In this document: positions 16,473 to 25,172 of the stretch, piece by piece
Layout of the letters: each line of letters begins with the position of its first letter
How positions within the stretch are numbered: position 1 is the stretch's first letter
Origin: Flavobacteriales bacterium ALC-1
GTDB lineage: Bacteria > Bacteroidota > Bacteroidia > Flavobacteriales > Flavobacteriaceae
Direction of reading: 5' to 3'
DNA: 64,000 nt
Assembly (NCBI GenBank): GCA_000171875.1
Contig: ABHI01000002.1
Location: 620,001-684,000 of the forward strand
Position numbers and translations under genes: made by a program
The notes under the pieces: generated by a model
What the model was told of the DNA's origin: nothing
The model's database searches: none
The model's input: only the letters and a program-made list of their open reading frames with translations

Positions 16473-17682
16473 GTCAAGTCTATTAAATGGTAGTATTGCT
16501 GACATTTTATCTGATGAGCTATTGCACGAATCAGATAAGAATGCTTCAATTAAATTAATTAGTGGTTTAAGCTTAAGATGGCAGCATCTCAAACTTAGGG
16601 TAAGTCTTATTCGTCTCATAATTACGCTGTATTCAAAACCAGTGCTTTGGGTTGGAGCATTTAAGTATTTAGTACAGTTACGAAAGCATTTTCTTGGGGA
16701 TTTTAAGCTTAAAAAAATGGTTAAGATAGATGGTAAGTTTTATATGGGACTTTACACACCTGGATGGAATGACACTATTTATAAAAAATTCATAAGCTCA
16801 GAACTCAATAATTTTAAGAGTATAAAAAGTGAAGTACTCAGGTTTAACCACGTGTATGTGGCTGTAACCAAAAAATGCCCTTTACAATGCGACCATTGTT
16901 ACGCTTGGGATATTTTAAATAAGAAGGAACAATTAAGACCTGAAGATTTAAAAAATATCATTGGAAAATTACAGAAAATGGGAACGGCTCAAATACATTT
17001 AACAGGGGGTGAGCCATTAATTAAGCCTAAGTTACTATTTGACTTATTAGACTCTTCGCTACCGACTACTAATTTTTGGATTAATACATCTGGCTATAAA
17101 TTAACTGATGAAAGAGCTAAAAATTTAAAGGCTTCTGGACTAACAGGCTTATTTATAAGTTTAGATCATTTTAATGAAGAAGATCATAATAATTTTAGAA
17201 AGTATAAGGACGCTTACTATTGGGCAACTGAAGGTGCCAAAAATGCCGTAATTAACAATTTGGTTGTAGCCTTGTCTTTATGTGTTAGAGAAGATTTTAT
17301 AAGTGAAGCAAATCTAATGAGGTATATGAAATTGGCAAAAGAACTTGGTGTTCCTTTTGTGCAGTTTTTAGAACCAAAGGATGTCGGTCATTATGATGGG
17401 AAACAAGTGAGACTTAGCAATGAAAAAACAAAGTTATTAGAGAAGTTTTATGAAAAAATGAATTTTTCGAATGATTATTTAGATTTCCCAATTATTAATT
17501 ATCATGGTTATTATCAAAGACGACAAGGTTGTTACGCTGGTGGAAATAGGAGTATGTATGTAGATACAGATGGAAACCTAAATGCTTGTCCGTTTTGTCA
17601 TACCAATTCTGGTAATATACTTGATAATTCTTTTGAAAATCAATTAGAAATCATGACTAAACAAGGTTGTCCATCATATTAA
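16465..17682 (+). CDS. Radical SAM protein with Twitch/SPASM-like C-terminus
   Basis: The protein has 405 residues. After a 130-residue N-terminal region of unknown fold, Cys138, Cys142 and Cys145 form the CxxxCxxC motif (KKCPLQCDHCYAW) that binds the [4Fe-4S] cluster and SAM. HLTGGEPL near 178 is the SAM-binding GGE motif. At the end, Cys356-x13-Gly-x4-Cys375-xx-Cys378 and Cys402 resemble the start of a SPASM/Twitch domain that holds an auxiliary cluster, as in peptide-modifying and quinone-cofactor enzymes. The full SPASM cysteine set is not present. It overlaps the lipoprotein gene by eight bases and is six bases from the hydroxylase gene. The substrate is unknown. Confidence 0.88.
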   Translation: MNKSSLLNGSIADILSDELLHESDKNASIKLISGLSLRWQHLKLRVSLIRLIITLYSKPVLWVGAFKYLVQLRKHFLGDFKLKKMVKIDGKFYMGLYTPGWNDTIYKKFISSELNNFKSIKSEVLRFNHVYVAVTKKCPLQCDHCYAWDILNKKEQLRPEDLKNIIGKLQKMGTAQIHLTGGEPLIKPKLLFDLLDSSLPTTNFWINTSGYKLTDERAKNLKASGLTGLFISLDHFNEEDHNNFRKYKDAYYWATEGAKNAVINNLVVALSLCVREDFISEANLMRYMKLAKELGVPFVQFLEPKDVGHYDGKQVRLSNEKTKLLEKFYEKMNFSNDYLDFPIINYHGYYQRRQGCYAGGNRSMYVDTDGNLNACPFCHTNSGNILDNSFENQLEIMTKQGCPSY

Positions 17683-17688
17683 TGCATT

Positions 17689-18414
17689 ATGGAAAATTTA
17701 TATAATATATCTCCATTTTACTTGTGGTTACTTCTCTTGTCAGTGTTGGCCTTAAGATATGTATTAGTTGCTGGTATACCTTATTTATGGCTCTATGTAT
17801 TTGGAAAAAAGAAATACAAAGACTTAAAATTTCAAAATGAACTTCCAAGTGAAGGACAAATTTTTAATGAAATAAAGTATTCTTTTATAACACTATGCAT
17901 TTATAGTTCTGGTATTTGGTTGTTTCTCTATTGGTTAGAACATGGTTATACTAGAAATTATAGTGAAATTAGCGATTATGGATGGTCTTATCTTATTTTT
18001 AGTATAGTTTTGATGGTAATTATTCATGATGCGTATTCTTATTGGATTCACAGATTAATGCATCACAGAGTACTTTTTAAACATGTACATTTATTACACC
18101 ATAAATTTAAAAACCCATCTCCCTGGTGTGCTTTTGCATTTCACCCTTTTGAATCTCTTCTAACACTTGGAATTATTCCGGTAGTTATATTTTTAATCCC
18201 TTGGCATAATTATGCTTTAATAGTATTTATTACACTAATTATTGTCTATGATACTTTTGTTCATTTGGGTTATGATATTAAGGGGTTAAAGATATTTAAG
18301 TGGCAAAATACAGCTAAAGATCATGATGTACATCACACAAATTCGAAATATAATTTTGGATTGTATTTCACTTTATGGGATAGAGTGATGGGTACATATA
18401 AGTATAACAATTAA
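17689..18414 (+). CDS. Sterol desaturase / fatty acid hydroxylase superfamily membrane protein
   Basis: A 241-residue membrane protein with hydrophobic segments at about 9-38, 64-82, 100-118 and 155-190. It holds the di-iron histidine clusters of the family: His113 (IIHDAYSYW), H121RLMHH126, H134LLHH138, H152, H192 and H212DVHH216 before the characteristic NSKYNFG. Family members hydroxylate or desaturate lipids with O2 and an electron donor. It follows the radical SAM gene by six bases and ends the three-gene operon. The lipid substrate cannot be told from sequence, and co-operation with the radical SAM protein is inferred from the spacing. Confidence 0.88.
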   Translation: MENLYNISPFYLWLLLLSVLALRYVLVAGIPYLWLYVFGKKKYKDLKFQNELPSEGQIFNEIKYSFITLCIYSSGIWLFLYWLEHGYTRNYSEISDYGWSYLIFSIVLMVIIHDAYSYWIHRLMHHRVLFKHVHLLHHKFKNPSPWCAFAFHPFESLLTLGIIPVVIFLIPWHNYALIVFITLIIVYDTFVHLGYDIKGLKIFKWQNTAKDHDVHHTNSKYNFGLYFTLWDRVMGTYKYNN

Positions 18415-18483
18415 TAATGCTTTGATACCAAAAATGAGTTTCAATTTTTTAAAAAGATATTGAATCTATTAAACTAAAAAAGA

Positions 18484-18528
18484 ATGAAAGCTTATACTAA
18501 TTGGGCTATTATAGTTTCAACACTTTAA
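18484..18528 (+). other. Tiny open frame after the hydroxylase gene, doubtful
   Basis: ATG to TAA encodes 14 residues (MKAYTNWAIIVSTL). It may be a chance frame, a remnant of a decayed membrane-protein gene or, since a radical SAM gene is close, a peptide. The rest of 18415-18560 shows nothing convincing. It is listed only so that it is not lost. Confidence 0.15.
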
Positions 18529-18560
18529 GTTGGAATAACCTTCCTTCTTATATTATAAGT

Positions 18561-19982
18561 TTACCCTCTTGTTAGCCAGCCTCTTTTATTTGCAGTAATA
18601 ATAGCATATGGTGTTATCCAAAATAAAGCAAAGGTGTATAATATGCTATAGGAATAAGCCCAAATCCCTTGTGTGGTTTTATATTGATAAGTAAAAAACA
18701 AGACTGAGAATGTAGAAGCAACCATTATACTAACCAAAGTAGAACCCAAAAATAATAATGGATGCACTAGCACAAAGAATAGCATTGATAGTAACAATGG
18801 ATAACTCATCAATATTTTTAAGAATTGACTTATAAATAAAATTCGAGTTCCTGTTTTTCCTTTGGTTCTAAAATTAGAGAATACATATTTAGCCATTTCA
18901 AGATTCTCTCTTACGTTACTGCGACCCCAACGAATAAACATTTTGTATAAGCCTAAATATTGTTCTGGGACATTAGTATATGCTATAGCATTTTTTTGAA
19001 ACAATACGTGTTTGCCTTGTTTTAGTATCATATTAGTCATTGCTCTATCTTCACCAATATCAGAAGGTTGCCCCATAAAAGTCTGGTTTATCCATTGAGG
19101 TAAACATTTATGGACAGCTTCACTTCTATAGGCAGCTAAAGCACCAGGTGTGCATAATACAGAATTTAGGTTACTCTCTGCAGAGCGTACAAATTCAAAA
19201 CTTAATACAAAGCTTACATCGAGCATCTTTGGCAATATTTCCTTTTTATTGTTTAGAACTCTAATATTACCAGCAACTGCACCACAGTTTTTATCTTTAA
19301 TAAAAGGACTAACAAGATTTCGTAAAGTATTTTCAGTAACTATGGAATCACTATCTACAGTGATATATATATCACCTGTGCCCACATTAAATCCACGATA
19401 AAGTGCATGTCGTTTACCTTTGTTTTTAGGTTGTTGGAACATCTCTAACCGATTACCAAGCTTTGTTTTTGCATCAAGCATCCAGCTCCAAGTATCGTCT
19501 TTGCTTCCATCATCAATAGAGATTATTTGTAGTTTATGTTTAGGGTAATTACTATTTGCTAAGCTCATTAACGTGTCAAAAACTTGTTTTCCTTCGTTAT
19601 ATGCTGGCACAATTACAGTACAAGTTGGTAATTCTTTATCAGAAACAGATGTAATGGGCTTGTATTGGTAATAATTATAAGCTTTGTATAAAAAAAATGT
19701 AGCCTTAAAAGTAAATAGGCACATTGACATAATTATGAATGTATAACCTATTGTAGTATTAGCTTTGTCGATTCTCAATTGTTCAAAATCATTATAAAAC
19801 ACATAAAGAAAATAAATGCCAATTATAAGAAGCAAAAATGAACTAAATAATACAATTTTATTATAGGGGCTTTCGGTTTTGCTTTTACTGTATAGAAACA
19901 AATTAAAGGCTTTCGAAAGTTGTTTTGTCTTATGTCGTGAATTAGTGAATAGGTTTTTAGAAGTAGCTCTTTTTGAAGCCAT
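18561..19982 (-). CDS. Processive membrane glycosyltransferase, family GT2
   Basis: The 473-residue protein has two N-terminal membrane helices (about 43-63 and 78-98), a cytosolic GT2 domain and three or four C-terminal helices. Motifs are TVIVPAYNEG near 122, IDDGSKDDTW near 156, the metal-binding VDSDS at 209-213, GEDRAM at 310-315 holding the catalytic-base Asp, and FIRWGRSNVREN near 349. This is the arrangement of NodC, hyaluronan and poly-GlcNAc synthases. The usual Gln of QxxRW is Met348 here. It has no export or modification partner beside it. The polymer made is unknown. Confidence 0.85.
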   Translation of the reverse strand: MASKRATSKNLFTNSRHKTKQLSKAFNLFLYSKSKTESPYNKIVLFSSFLLLIIGIYFLYVFYNDFEQLRIDKANTTIGYTFIIMSMCLFTFKATFFLYKAYNYYQYKPITSVSDKELPTCTVIVPAYNEGKQVFDTLMSLANSNYPKHKLQIISIDDGSKDDTWSWMLDAKTKLGNRLEMFQQPKNKGKRHALYRGFNVGTGDIYITVDSDSIVTENTLRNLVSPFIKDKNCGAVAGNIRVLNNKKEILPKMLDVSFVLSFEFVRSAESNLNSVLCTPGALAAYRSEAVHKCLPQWINQTFMGQPSDIGEDRAMTNMILKQGKHVLFQKNAIAYTNVPEQYLGLYKMFIRWGRSNVRENLEMAKYVFSNFRTKGKTGTRILFISQFLKILMSYPLLLSMLFFVLVHPLLFLGSTLVSIMVASTFSVLFFTYQYKTTQGIWAYSYSILYTFALFWITPYAIITANKRGWLTRG

Positions 19983-20118
19983 AAACTTATAATTATTAGA
20001 TTTGGATTAATAATATAAGATTTACGTATATGATTTAAGTTTAGATTTTTTTAATTAGACTTTAACATAAATATATCGTTTTAAATCTTGACGTGTTTTC
20101 GACAATATTTCTAATAAA

Positions 20119-20145
20119 AAAACCCATCGAATTTCGATGGGTTTT
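20119..20145. terminator. Bidirectional-type terminator after pnp
   Basis: A perfect 12-bp stem (20119-20130 with 20134-20145) has a three-base loop and A/T tracts on both sides. It lies 24 bases after the pnp stop. On the - strand the stem runs into a T tract, so it should end pnp transcription. Confidence 0.8.
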
Positions 20146-20168
20146 CTAATGCTAAAATTAAAAAAGAA

Positions 20169-22424
20169 TTAATCTTTTTTCTCTTCTCTAGGTTTTCTAT
20201 CGTCTCGACGATTATCACGACCTCTATTGTCACGGCCATTATTTCTACCTCTATTATCTCTTCCTCGATTGTTATCTCTTGGTGGGCGTTCTACATAACC
20301 TTCAGGTTTTGGTAAAATCGCCTTACGAGATACTTTTTCTTTACGTGTACGTTTGTCTAAACCAAAGTATTTCACATCAAACACATCTCCCATGTTTACA
20401 ACATCAGATACATTTTCTGTACGTTCCCAAGCTAATTCAGATACGTGTAATAATACTTCGTTTCCTGGTGCTTCCATATATTCTACAACAGCACCGAAAT
20501 CTAGCATTTTAATCACTTTTACTTCGTATACGCTGCCAACTTCTGGCTTAAATAAAATAGAATCGATTTTTGCCATTACAGCATCAATACCCGTTTTACC
20601 TACACCTAAAATTTCAACAATACCTTCTTCAGTCACAGGATCTTCGTTAATAACGATAGTCGTCTCTGTTTCTTTTTGCATTTCCTGAATTACTTTTCCA
20701 CCAGGTCCAATTAAGGCTCCGATAAATTCATTAGGAATACGTCTAGTAATCATTGTTGGAGCGTGTTCCTTAACTTCTGCATTTGGTTGAGCAATGGTGT
20801 CAGTCAACTTCTCTAAGATGTGTAAACGACCATCACGAGCTTGTTGTAATGCATTCACTAAAATCTCGTAGCTTAATCCTTTAACTTTAATATCCATTTG
20901 ACAAGCAGTAATCCCATCAGCAGTACCAGTTACTTTAAAATCCATATCACCTAAATGATCTTCATCACCTAAGATATCAGATAATACAGCGTACTTTCCA
21001 GAATCAGCATCAGAAATTAATCCCATTGCTATACCAGAAACTGGCTTAGTCATTTGTACACCAGCATCCATCATTGCCATTGTACCAGCACAAACTGTTG
21101 CCATAGAAGACGAACCGTTAGATTCTAATACTTCAGATACAACTCTTACTGTGTAAGGACAATCATCTGGTACCATACCTTTTAATGCACGTTGTGCTAA
21201 ATTACCATGTCCAACTTCTCTACGAGATGTTCCACGGATTGGTCTAGCTTCTCCTGTACAAAAAGGAGGGAAGTTGTAATGTAAATAGAAACGCTCTTCA
21301 CCTTCTTGTGATGGCATATCTATTTGGTTAGCATCTCTAGAAGTTCCTAAAGTTACAGTAGCTAATGCTTGCGTTTCTCCACGTGTAAATACCGAAGAAC
21401 CGTGTGTTGATGGTAAATAATCTACCTCACACCAAATTGGTCTAATTTCAGTAGTCTTACGACCATCTAAACGTAAACCTTCATCTAAGGTTAAATCTCT
21501 AATCGCAGCTTTTTCAGCTTTACGGTAATAATCAGATACTAAACCGCCATAATCTTCTAATTCTTCTTCAGAAAAAGTAGCTTTAATATCTTCTTTTATT
21601 TGTTGAAAAGCAGCACTTCTTTCATGCTTAGCAGAACCTGCTTTAGCTATAGCATACACTTTGTCGTATGCCATATCGTGTACTTTTTTCTCTAAATCTT
21701 TGTCTTCTCTTTCTGGTTCATATTCACGAACAGCTTTCTTTCCAAAGGCTTCGGCTAATTTAACCTGAGCAGCACATTGTACTTTAATATGCTCATGAGC
21801 AAACTTAATTGCATCCGCCATTTCTTCTTCAGAAATCTCATCCATTTCACCTTCTACCATCATTACTGAATCTGCAGAAGCACCAATCATCATATCGATA
21901 TCAGACTCTTCTAATTGAGCAAATGTTGGATTAATGATGAACTCTCCATTAATACGACCAACTCTAGCTTCAGAGATTGGACATTCAAAAGGAAAATCTG
22001 ATAATTGAATTGCAGCAGAAGCCGCTAATCCTGCCATCGCATCTGGCATCACTTCTGGATCATGAGACATTAATTGAATCATTACCTGAGTTTCTGAGTG
22101 GTAATCTTTTGGGAATAATGGACGTAAAACTCTATCCACTAGACGCATTGTTAATACTTCTCCATCACTTGGTCTTGCTTCTCTTTTAAAGAAACCACCA
22201 GGGTAACGACCTGCAGCAGCAAACTTCTCTCTGTAATCTACTGTTAATGGTAAAAAGTTAACATCTTTTTGTTCATAATTGGAAACAACTGTACATAATA
22301 ACATACATTTTCCTGATTGCACAACAACGCTACCATGCGCTTGTTTTGCTAATTTTCCGGTTTCGATAGAAATTTCTCTACCATCACCTAGGTCAATGAC
22401 CTCTTTGTAAGTCTTTGGAATCAT
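20169..22424 (-). CDS. pnp: Polyribonucleotide nucleotidyltransferase (PNPase)
   Basis: The protein has 751 residues. It degrades RNA 3'-5' using phosphate as part of mRNA turnover. Two RNase PH domains are seen (first with [20 protein letters not shown], second with [20 protein letters not shown] and the catalytic-site [17 protein letters not shown]). A KH domain follows near 560 ([20 protein letters not shown]) and then an S1 domain near 625 ([20 protein letters not shown]). It ends in a tail of about 40 residues rich in Arg, Gly, Asn and Asp with repeated GRDNRG. It lies 160 bases after rpsO on the same strand, the classic rpsO-pnp order, separated by a terminator. Confidence 0.98.
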   Translation of the reverse strand: MIPKTYKEVIDLGDGREISIETGKLAKQAHGSVVVQSGKCMLLCTVVSNYEQKDVNFLPLTVDYREKFAAAGRYPGGFFKREARPSDGEVLTMRLVDRVLRPLFPKDYHSETQVMIQLMSHDPEVMPDAMAGLAASAAIQLSDFPFECPISEARVGRINGEFIINPTFAQLEESDIDMMIGASADSVMMVEGEMDEISEEEMADAIKFAHEHIKVQCAAQVKLAEAFGKKAVREYEPEREDKDLEKKVHDMAYDKVYAIAKAGSAKHERSAAFQQIKEDIKATFSEEELEDYGGLVSDYYRKAEKAAIRDLTLDEGLRLDGRKTTEIRPIWCEVDYLPSTHGSSVFTRGETQALATVTLGTSRDANQIDMPSQEGEERFYLHYNFPPFCTGEARPIRGTSRREVGHGNLAQRALKGMVPDDCPYTVRVVSEVLESNGSSSMATVCAGTMAMMDAGVQMTKPVSGIAMGLISDADSGKYAVLSDILGDEDHLGDMDFKVTGTADGITACQMDIKVKGLSYEILVNALQQARDGRLHILEKLTDTIAQPNAEVKEHAPTMITRRIPNEFIGALIGPGGKVIQEMQKETETTIVINEDPVTEEGIVEILGVGKTGIDAVMAKIDSILFKPEVGSVYEVKVIKMLDFGAVVEYMEAPGNEVLLHVSELAWERTENVSDVVNMGDVFDVKYFGLDKRTRKEKVSRKAILPKPEGYVERPPRDNNRGRDNRGRNNGRDNRGRDNRRDDRKPREEKKD

Positions 22425-22556
22425 AAATTTTTTTAATTCTAATTAAACAATGGTCGTTGTGTTGTTGTGTAGTAGTTGTTGTATTGACCAATGAAAAACT
22501 GTAATTAGCTTCTTATTTACGATAGTTATACTCTGTCGTAAGAGTTGTATTTAAAC

Positions 22557-22584
22557 AAAAAAGAGGCTAAAAAGCCTCTTTTTA
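22557..22584 (-). terminator. Terminator between rpsO and pnp
   Basis: An 11-bp stem (22558-22568 with 22573-22583) encloses an AAAA loop and begins directly after the rpsO stop codon. The - strand reads GAGGC/GCCTC flanked by A and T runs. Some read-through would allow rpsO-pnp co-transcription. Confidence 0.8.
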
Positions 22585-22854
22585 TTATTTTCTTAATCCT
22601 AATTCTTTCACTATGGCACGATATCTTAAGATATCTTTCTTAGTTAAGTAGTCTAATAAAGCACGACGCTTTCCTACTAATTTTACTAATGAACGCTCAG
22701 TATTAAAATCTTTGCGATTTTGTTTTAAGTGTTCAGTTAAGTGGTTAATTCTTGCTGTAAATAACGCAATTTGCCCTTCTGCAGAACCTGTGTCTTTTGC
22801 GTCTTTACCATGTTTTTTGAAAAGTTTTTCTTTTCCTTTTTGATCTAAATACAT
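22585..22854 (-). CDS. rpsO: 30S ribosomal protein S15
   Basis: The start is taken at 22854, which gives 89 residues, the standard S15 length. The 19 residues in frame upstream are read from the leader and do not belong to the protein. The sequence shows the S15 helices with DTGSAEGQIALFTARINHLT near 21 and KRRALLDYLTKKDILRY near 64. S15 binds 16S rRNA early in assembly of the small subunit platform. It is followed by a terminator and pnp. The leader contains a perfect hairpin that could be a control element. Confidence 0.97.
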   Translation of the reverse strand: MYLDQKGKEKLFKKHGKDAKDTGSAEGQIALFTARINHLTEHLKQNRKDFNTERSLVKLVGKRRALLDYLTKKDILRYRAIVKELGLRK

Positions 22855-22884
22855 GCTAATATTATTGTAAATGATTTTTATGTA

Positions 22885-22905
22885 CTCGAAAGCCTTTCTT
22901 TCGAG
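22885..22905 (-). promoter_or_regulatory. Hairpin in the rpsO 5' leader
   Basis: CTCGAAAG (22885-22892) and CTTTCGAG (22898-22905) pair perfectly around five bases, 30 bases before the rpsO ATG and just after the -7 box at 22909-22916. S15 represses its own mRNA through leader structures in several phyla. A similar role here is inference. Confidence 0.5.
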
Positions 22906-22908
22906 CGG

Positions 22909-22916
22909 CAAATATA
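22909..22916 (-). promoter_or_regulatory. -7 element of rpsO
   Basis: The - strand reads TATATTTG, a full match to TAnnTTTG. The start of transcription would fall at or next to the 5' arm of the leader hairpin. No clear TTTG is seen at the -33 distance. Confidence 0.55.
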
Positions 22917-23044
22917 GTGTTTTTTTGTGATTTGGTATTTTTTTCGTAACTTTTTGAGATATAATATTAAAATAGTAATGTTTTAATTCTGTAGACCCAT
23001 ACTAATCTGTGGCTTTCAATAATTAACCCTGTTAAATTATATGT

Positions 23045-24151
23045 ATGAAAGTTTCAAATCCTCAACGTAATTTTTTTAATGCTTATGACGTCTTAGAACG
23101 TATTTTTAACAACACCTACAATGGTATTGCTATTGTAAATTTAGATGGTGATTGGTTAAAAGTAAATGAAAGTGTCTGTGATATTTTTGGTTACACAAGG
23201 TGGGAACTTTTTAATATGGATATTAACAACATTATCTACATTGAAGATCTTGGTGTCCATGAAAAGAAATATGAAAAACTTATTCATGGCAAAATAGATA
23301 AATACCGTGTTAAACAACGCTATTTTCATAAGGATGGTTCAATCATTTGGGTTTTAATTTATGTGTCCTTGGTTTATTTTAAAGAAGGTAGACCTCATAT
23401 GATTTGGCAATTCTCAGATGTCACTAATCGACAAAAAAATCAAGATAAACTTAAGGCGATGCTAAGTGTTGCTAAAGATCAAAACGAAAGATTAACTTCT
23501 TTTGCTAATATCGTAACTCATAACCTTAGAACACATTCGGGGAATCTGGCTGCTATTACAGATTTTTTAGAAGACGATTTTCCTGAAATAAGTGGTAACG
23601 ATTACTTTATACTCTTAAGAAAAGCCATAGAAAACCTCCAAGAAACAGTTTCTCATTTAACTGAAGTTGCTAAAATCAAGGTAATTGAGGATTCTAAAAT
23701 GGAAGCACTCAATTTATATGATTACGTTGAAAAAGCTATGTATAATATTATTGCTATGGCTCAAAATGCTGAAGCAACTATATATAATGAAATAGATGAA
23801 AATATCTGTGTAAAAGGTATACCAGCCTATTTAGATAGTATTGTTCTTAATTTTTTAACCAACGCTATTAAATATAAATCTGAAAAGCGATCACCTATTA
23901 TTGAACTAACGTCAAAAATTGAAAAGGATTATGTGGTTTTCAAAGTAAAAGACAACGGGTTAGGAATTGATATGAAAAAATATGGAGACAAAATTTTTCA
24001 GATGTACAAGACATTTCACAGTAATGTAGACTCAATTGGTGTTGGTCTTTTTATAACTAGAAACCATATTGAATCTTTAGGAGGTAAGGTTTTGGTAGTC
24101 AGCGAGGTAGATATAGGTACAGAGTTTTCAATATACTTTAAAAAGGTATAA
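23045..24151 (+). CDS. PAS-domain sensor histidine kinase
   Basis: A 368-residue protein without membrane segments. Residues 18-128 are a PAS domain (NTYNGIAIVNLDGDWLKVNE, FGYTRWELF) ending in a PAC stretch (GRPHMIWQFSDVT). The histidine phospho-acceptor helix has His159 in ANIVTHNLRTHSGN. The ATPase domain shows the N box VLNFLTNAIKYKSE near 270, the G1 box VKDNGLGIDMKKYG and the G2 box SIGVGLFITRNHIESLGG. It is probably a soluble kinase sensing an internal signal. No response regulator gene is next to it, so it is an orphan kinase in this window. Confidence 0.92.
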   Translation: MKVSNPQRNFFNAYDVLERIFNNTYNGIAIVNLDGDWLKVNESVCDIFGYTRWELFNMDINNIIYIEDLGVHEKKYEKLIHGKIDKYRVKQRYFHKDGSIIWVLIYVSLVYFKEGRPHMIWQFSDVTNRQKNQDKLKAMLSVAKDQNERLTSFANIVTHNLRTHSGNLAAITDFLEDDFPEISGNDYFILLRKAIENLQETVSHLTEVAKIKVIEDSKMEALNLYDYVEKAMYNIIAMAQNAEATIYNEIDENICVKGIPAYLDSIVLNFLTNAIKYKSEKRSPIIELTSKIEKDYVVFKVKDNGLGIDMKKYGDKIFQMYKTFHSNVDSIGVGLFITRNHIESLGGKVLVVSEVDIGTEFSIYFKKV

Positions 24152-24223
24152 ATTATTTTCGGGGATTAAACCTTTTGTAAATATGTTGGTCTTAACAATA
24201 TATTAACAATAAAAAAAGTAATC

Positions 24224-25117
24224 ATGAATTTTTCAAATCACGAACTCAAAAAAATCATTAAGAATGATGTGAGTAAAAATTTCAATTTATTTACAAGAGG
24301 AATTTTAAGCCTTATGGTTTTAGGTTTAACAATTTCGTCTTGTAGCGACAATGATGAATCGTCTGATTCAGAAAACCAATTAGAAGATACTTTAGAGGTA
24401 CAGCGTTCAGCTGAGATTGACCAAATTGATAATGTTTTGGGTGACCTAGTTATTGAAGTATATGAAGATGAAGAATCTGGTATTGCTGACAGAAACTCTC
24501 AATCTAGAGACATTCCAGAATGTGTTACCATTACTGTTGTTGCACAACAAGGCTATAGGCAAGTAACTATAGATTTTGGATCAGAAGGATGTATGATACG
24601 TGGCCATTTGATAAAAGGGCAAATTGTATTTGATTATACTCGAGATACAGAAGCGCAACAAATTATGATTAATTATAATTTGATAGACTTTTATTTTGAT
24701 GCCAAGAACATTATTGCTAGCCGTTCAATTTTTAAGGAGTTGTCAAATGAAAACGGGAATCCACAATTTACACACGATTTAAGTATTACCGTAATTTGGC
24801 CAAATGGGGCACAAGCTTCAAGAGAAGGAACAAAAGTAAGAGAATGGATAGAAGGTTTTGGTTCAGGTATTTTTAGTGATAATGTATTTGAAGTAACAGG
24901 AGATTGGACAGCAACTTTTGTTAATGGCAATACACATACCTACGAAGTGTTAACGCCATTGCGTAGAGAAGTGATTTGCACCTATTTTGTTAGTGGAACT
25001 TTTGACGTACAACGTACTAACTTTGGAGGTGTATTTGATTATGGTGAAGGAGATTGCGATAACCAAGCGTCATTTACATTTAATAACGGACAAGAAATAA
25101 CTATTACTCTCAATTAG
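24224..25117 (+). CDS. Lipoprotein of unknown function
   Basis: The protein has 297 residues. A 25-residue polar leader precedes a hydrophobic stretch and a lipobox ending at Cys40 (LTISSCSDNDE). A Ser/Asp/Glu-rich linker follows. The remainder is beta-rich with conserved-looking Cys in IPECVTI, SEGCMI, REVICTYF and EGDCDNQ, perhaps two disulfides. No catalytic motif is recognised. It starts 72 bases after the kinase gene on the same strand and is followed by a strong terminator. Surface exposure is possible because of the acidic residues after Cys, but unproved. Confidence 0.65.
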   Translation: MNFSNHELKKIIKNDVSKNFNLFTRGILSLMVLGLTISSCSDNDESSDSENQLEDTLEVQRSAEIDQIDNVLGDLVIEVYEDEESGIADRNSQSRDIPECVTITVVAQQGYRQVTIDFGSEGCMIRGHLIKGQIVFDYTRDTEAQQIMINYNLIDFYFDAKNIIASRSIFKELSNENGNPQFTHDLSITVIWPNGAQASREGTKVREWIEGFGSGIFSDNVFEVTGDWTATFVNGNTHTYEVLTPLRREVICTYFVSGTFDVQRTNFGGVFDYGEGDCDNQASFTFNNGQEITITLN

Positions 25118-25142
25118 TAATTGTTTGGTTTAGGTTGATTGT

Positions 25143-25172
25143 AAAAAAGCGAGCTATTTAGCTCGCTTTTTT
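25143..25172. terminator. Bidirectional terminator between the lipoprotein gene and accD
   Basis: A perfect 13-bp stem (25143-25155 with 25160-25172) has loop ATTT and A6/T7 tracts on the two sides. It serves the convergent genes on both strands and touches the accD stop codon. Confidence 0.88.

Noticed and set aside
18415..18560. tRNA or small RNA gene after the hydroxylase gene
   Set aside because: No cloverleaf pairing or terminator hairpin is found; only the doubtful 14-residue frame remains.
20190..20290. Repeated bases at the pnp end as an array
   Set aside because: They encode the Arg/Asn/Gly/Asp tail of PNPase and stay in frame.
20353..20688. 111-residue open frame antisense to pnp
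   Set aside because: It covers the KH/S1 part of pnp on the other strand and has composition typical of a shadow frame.
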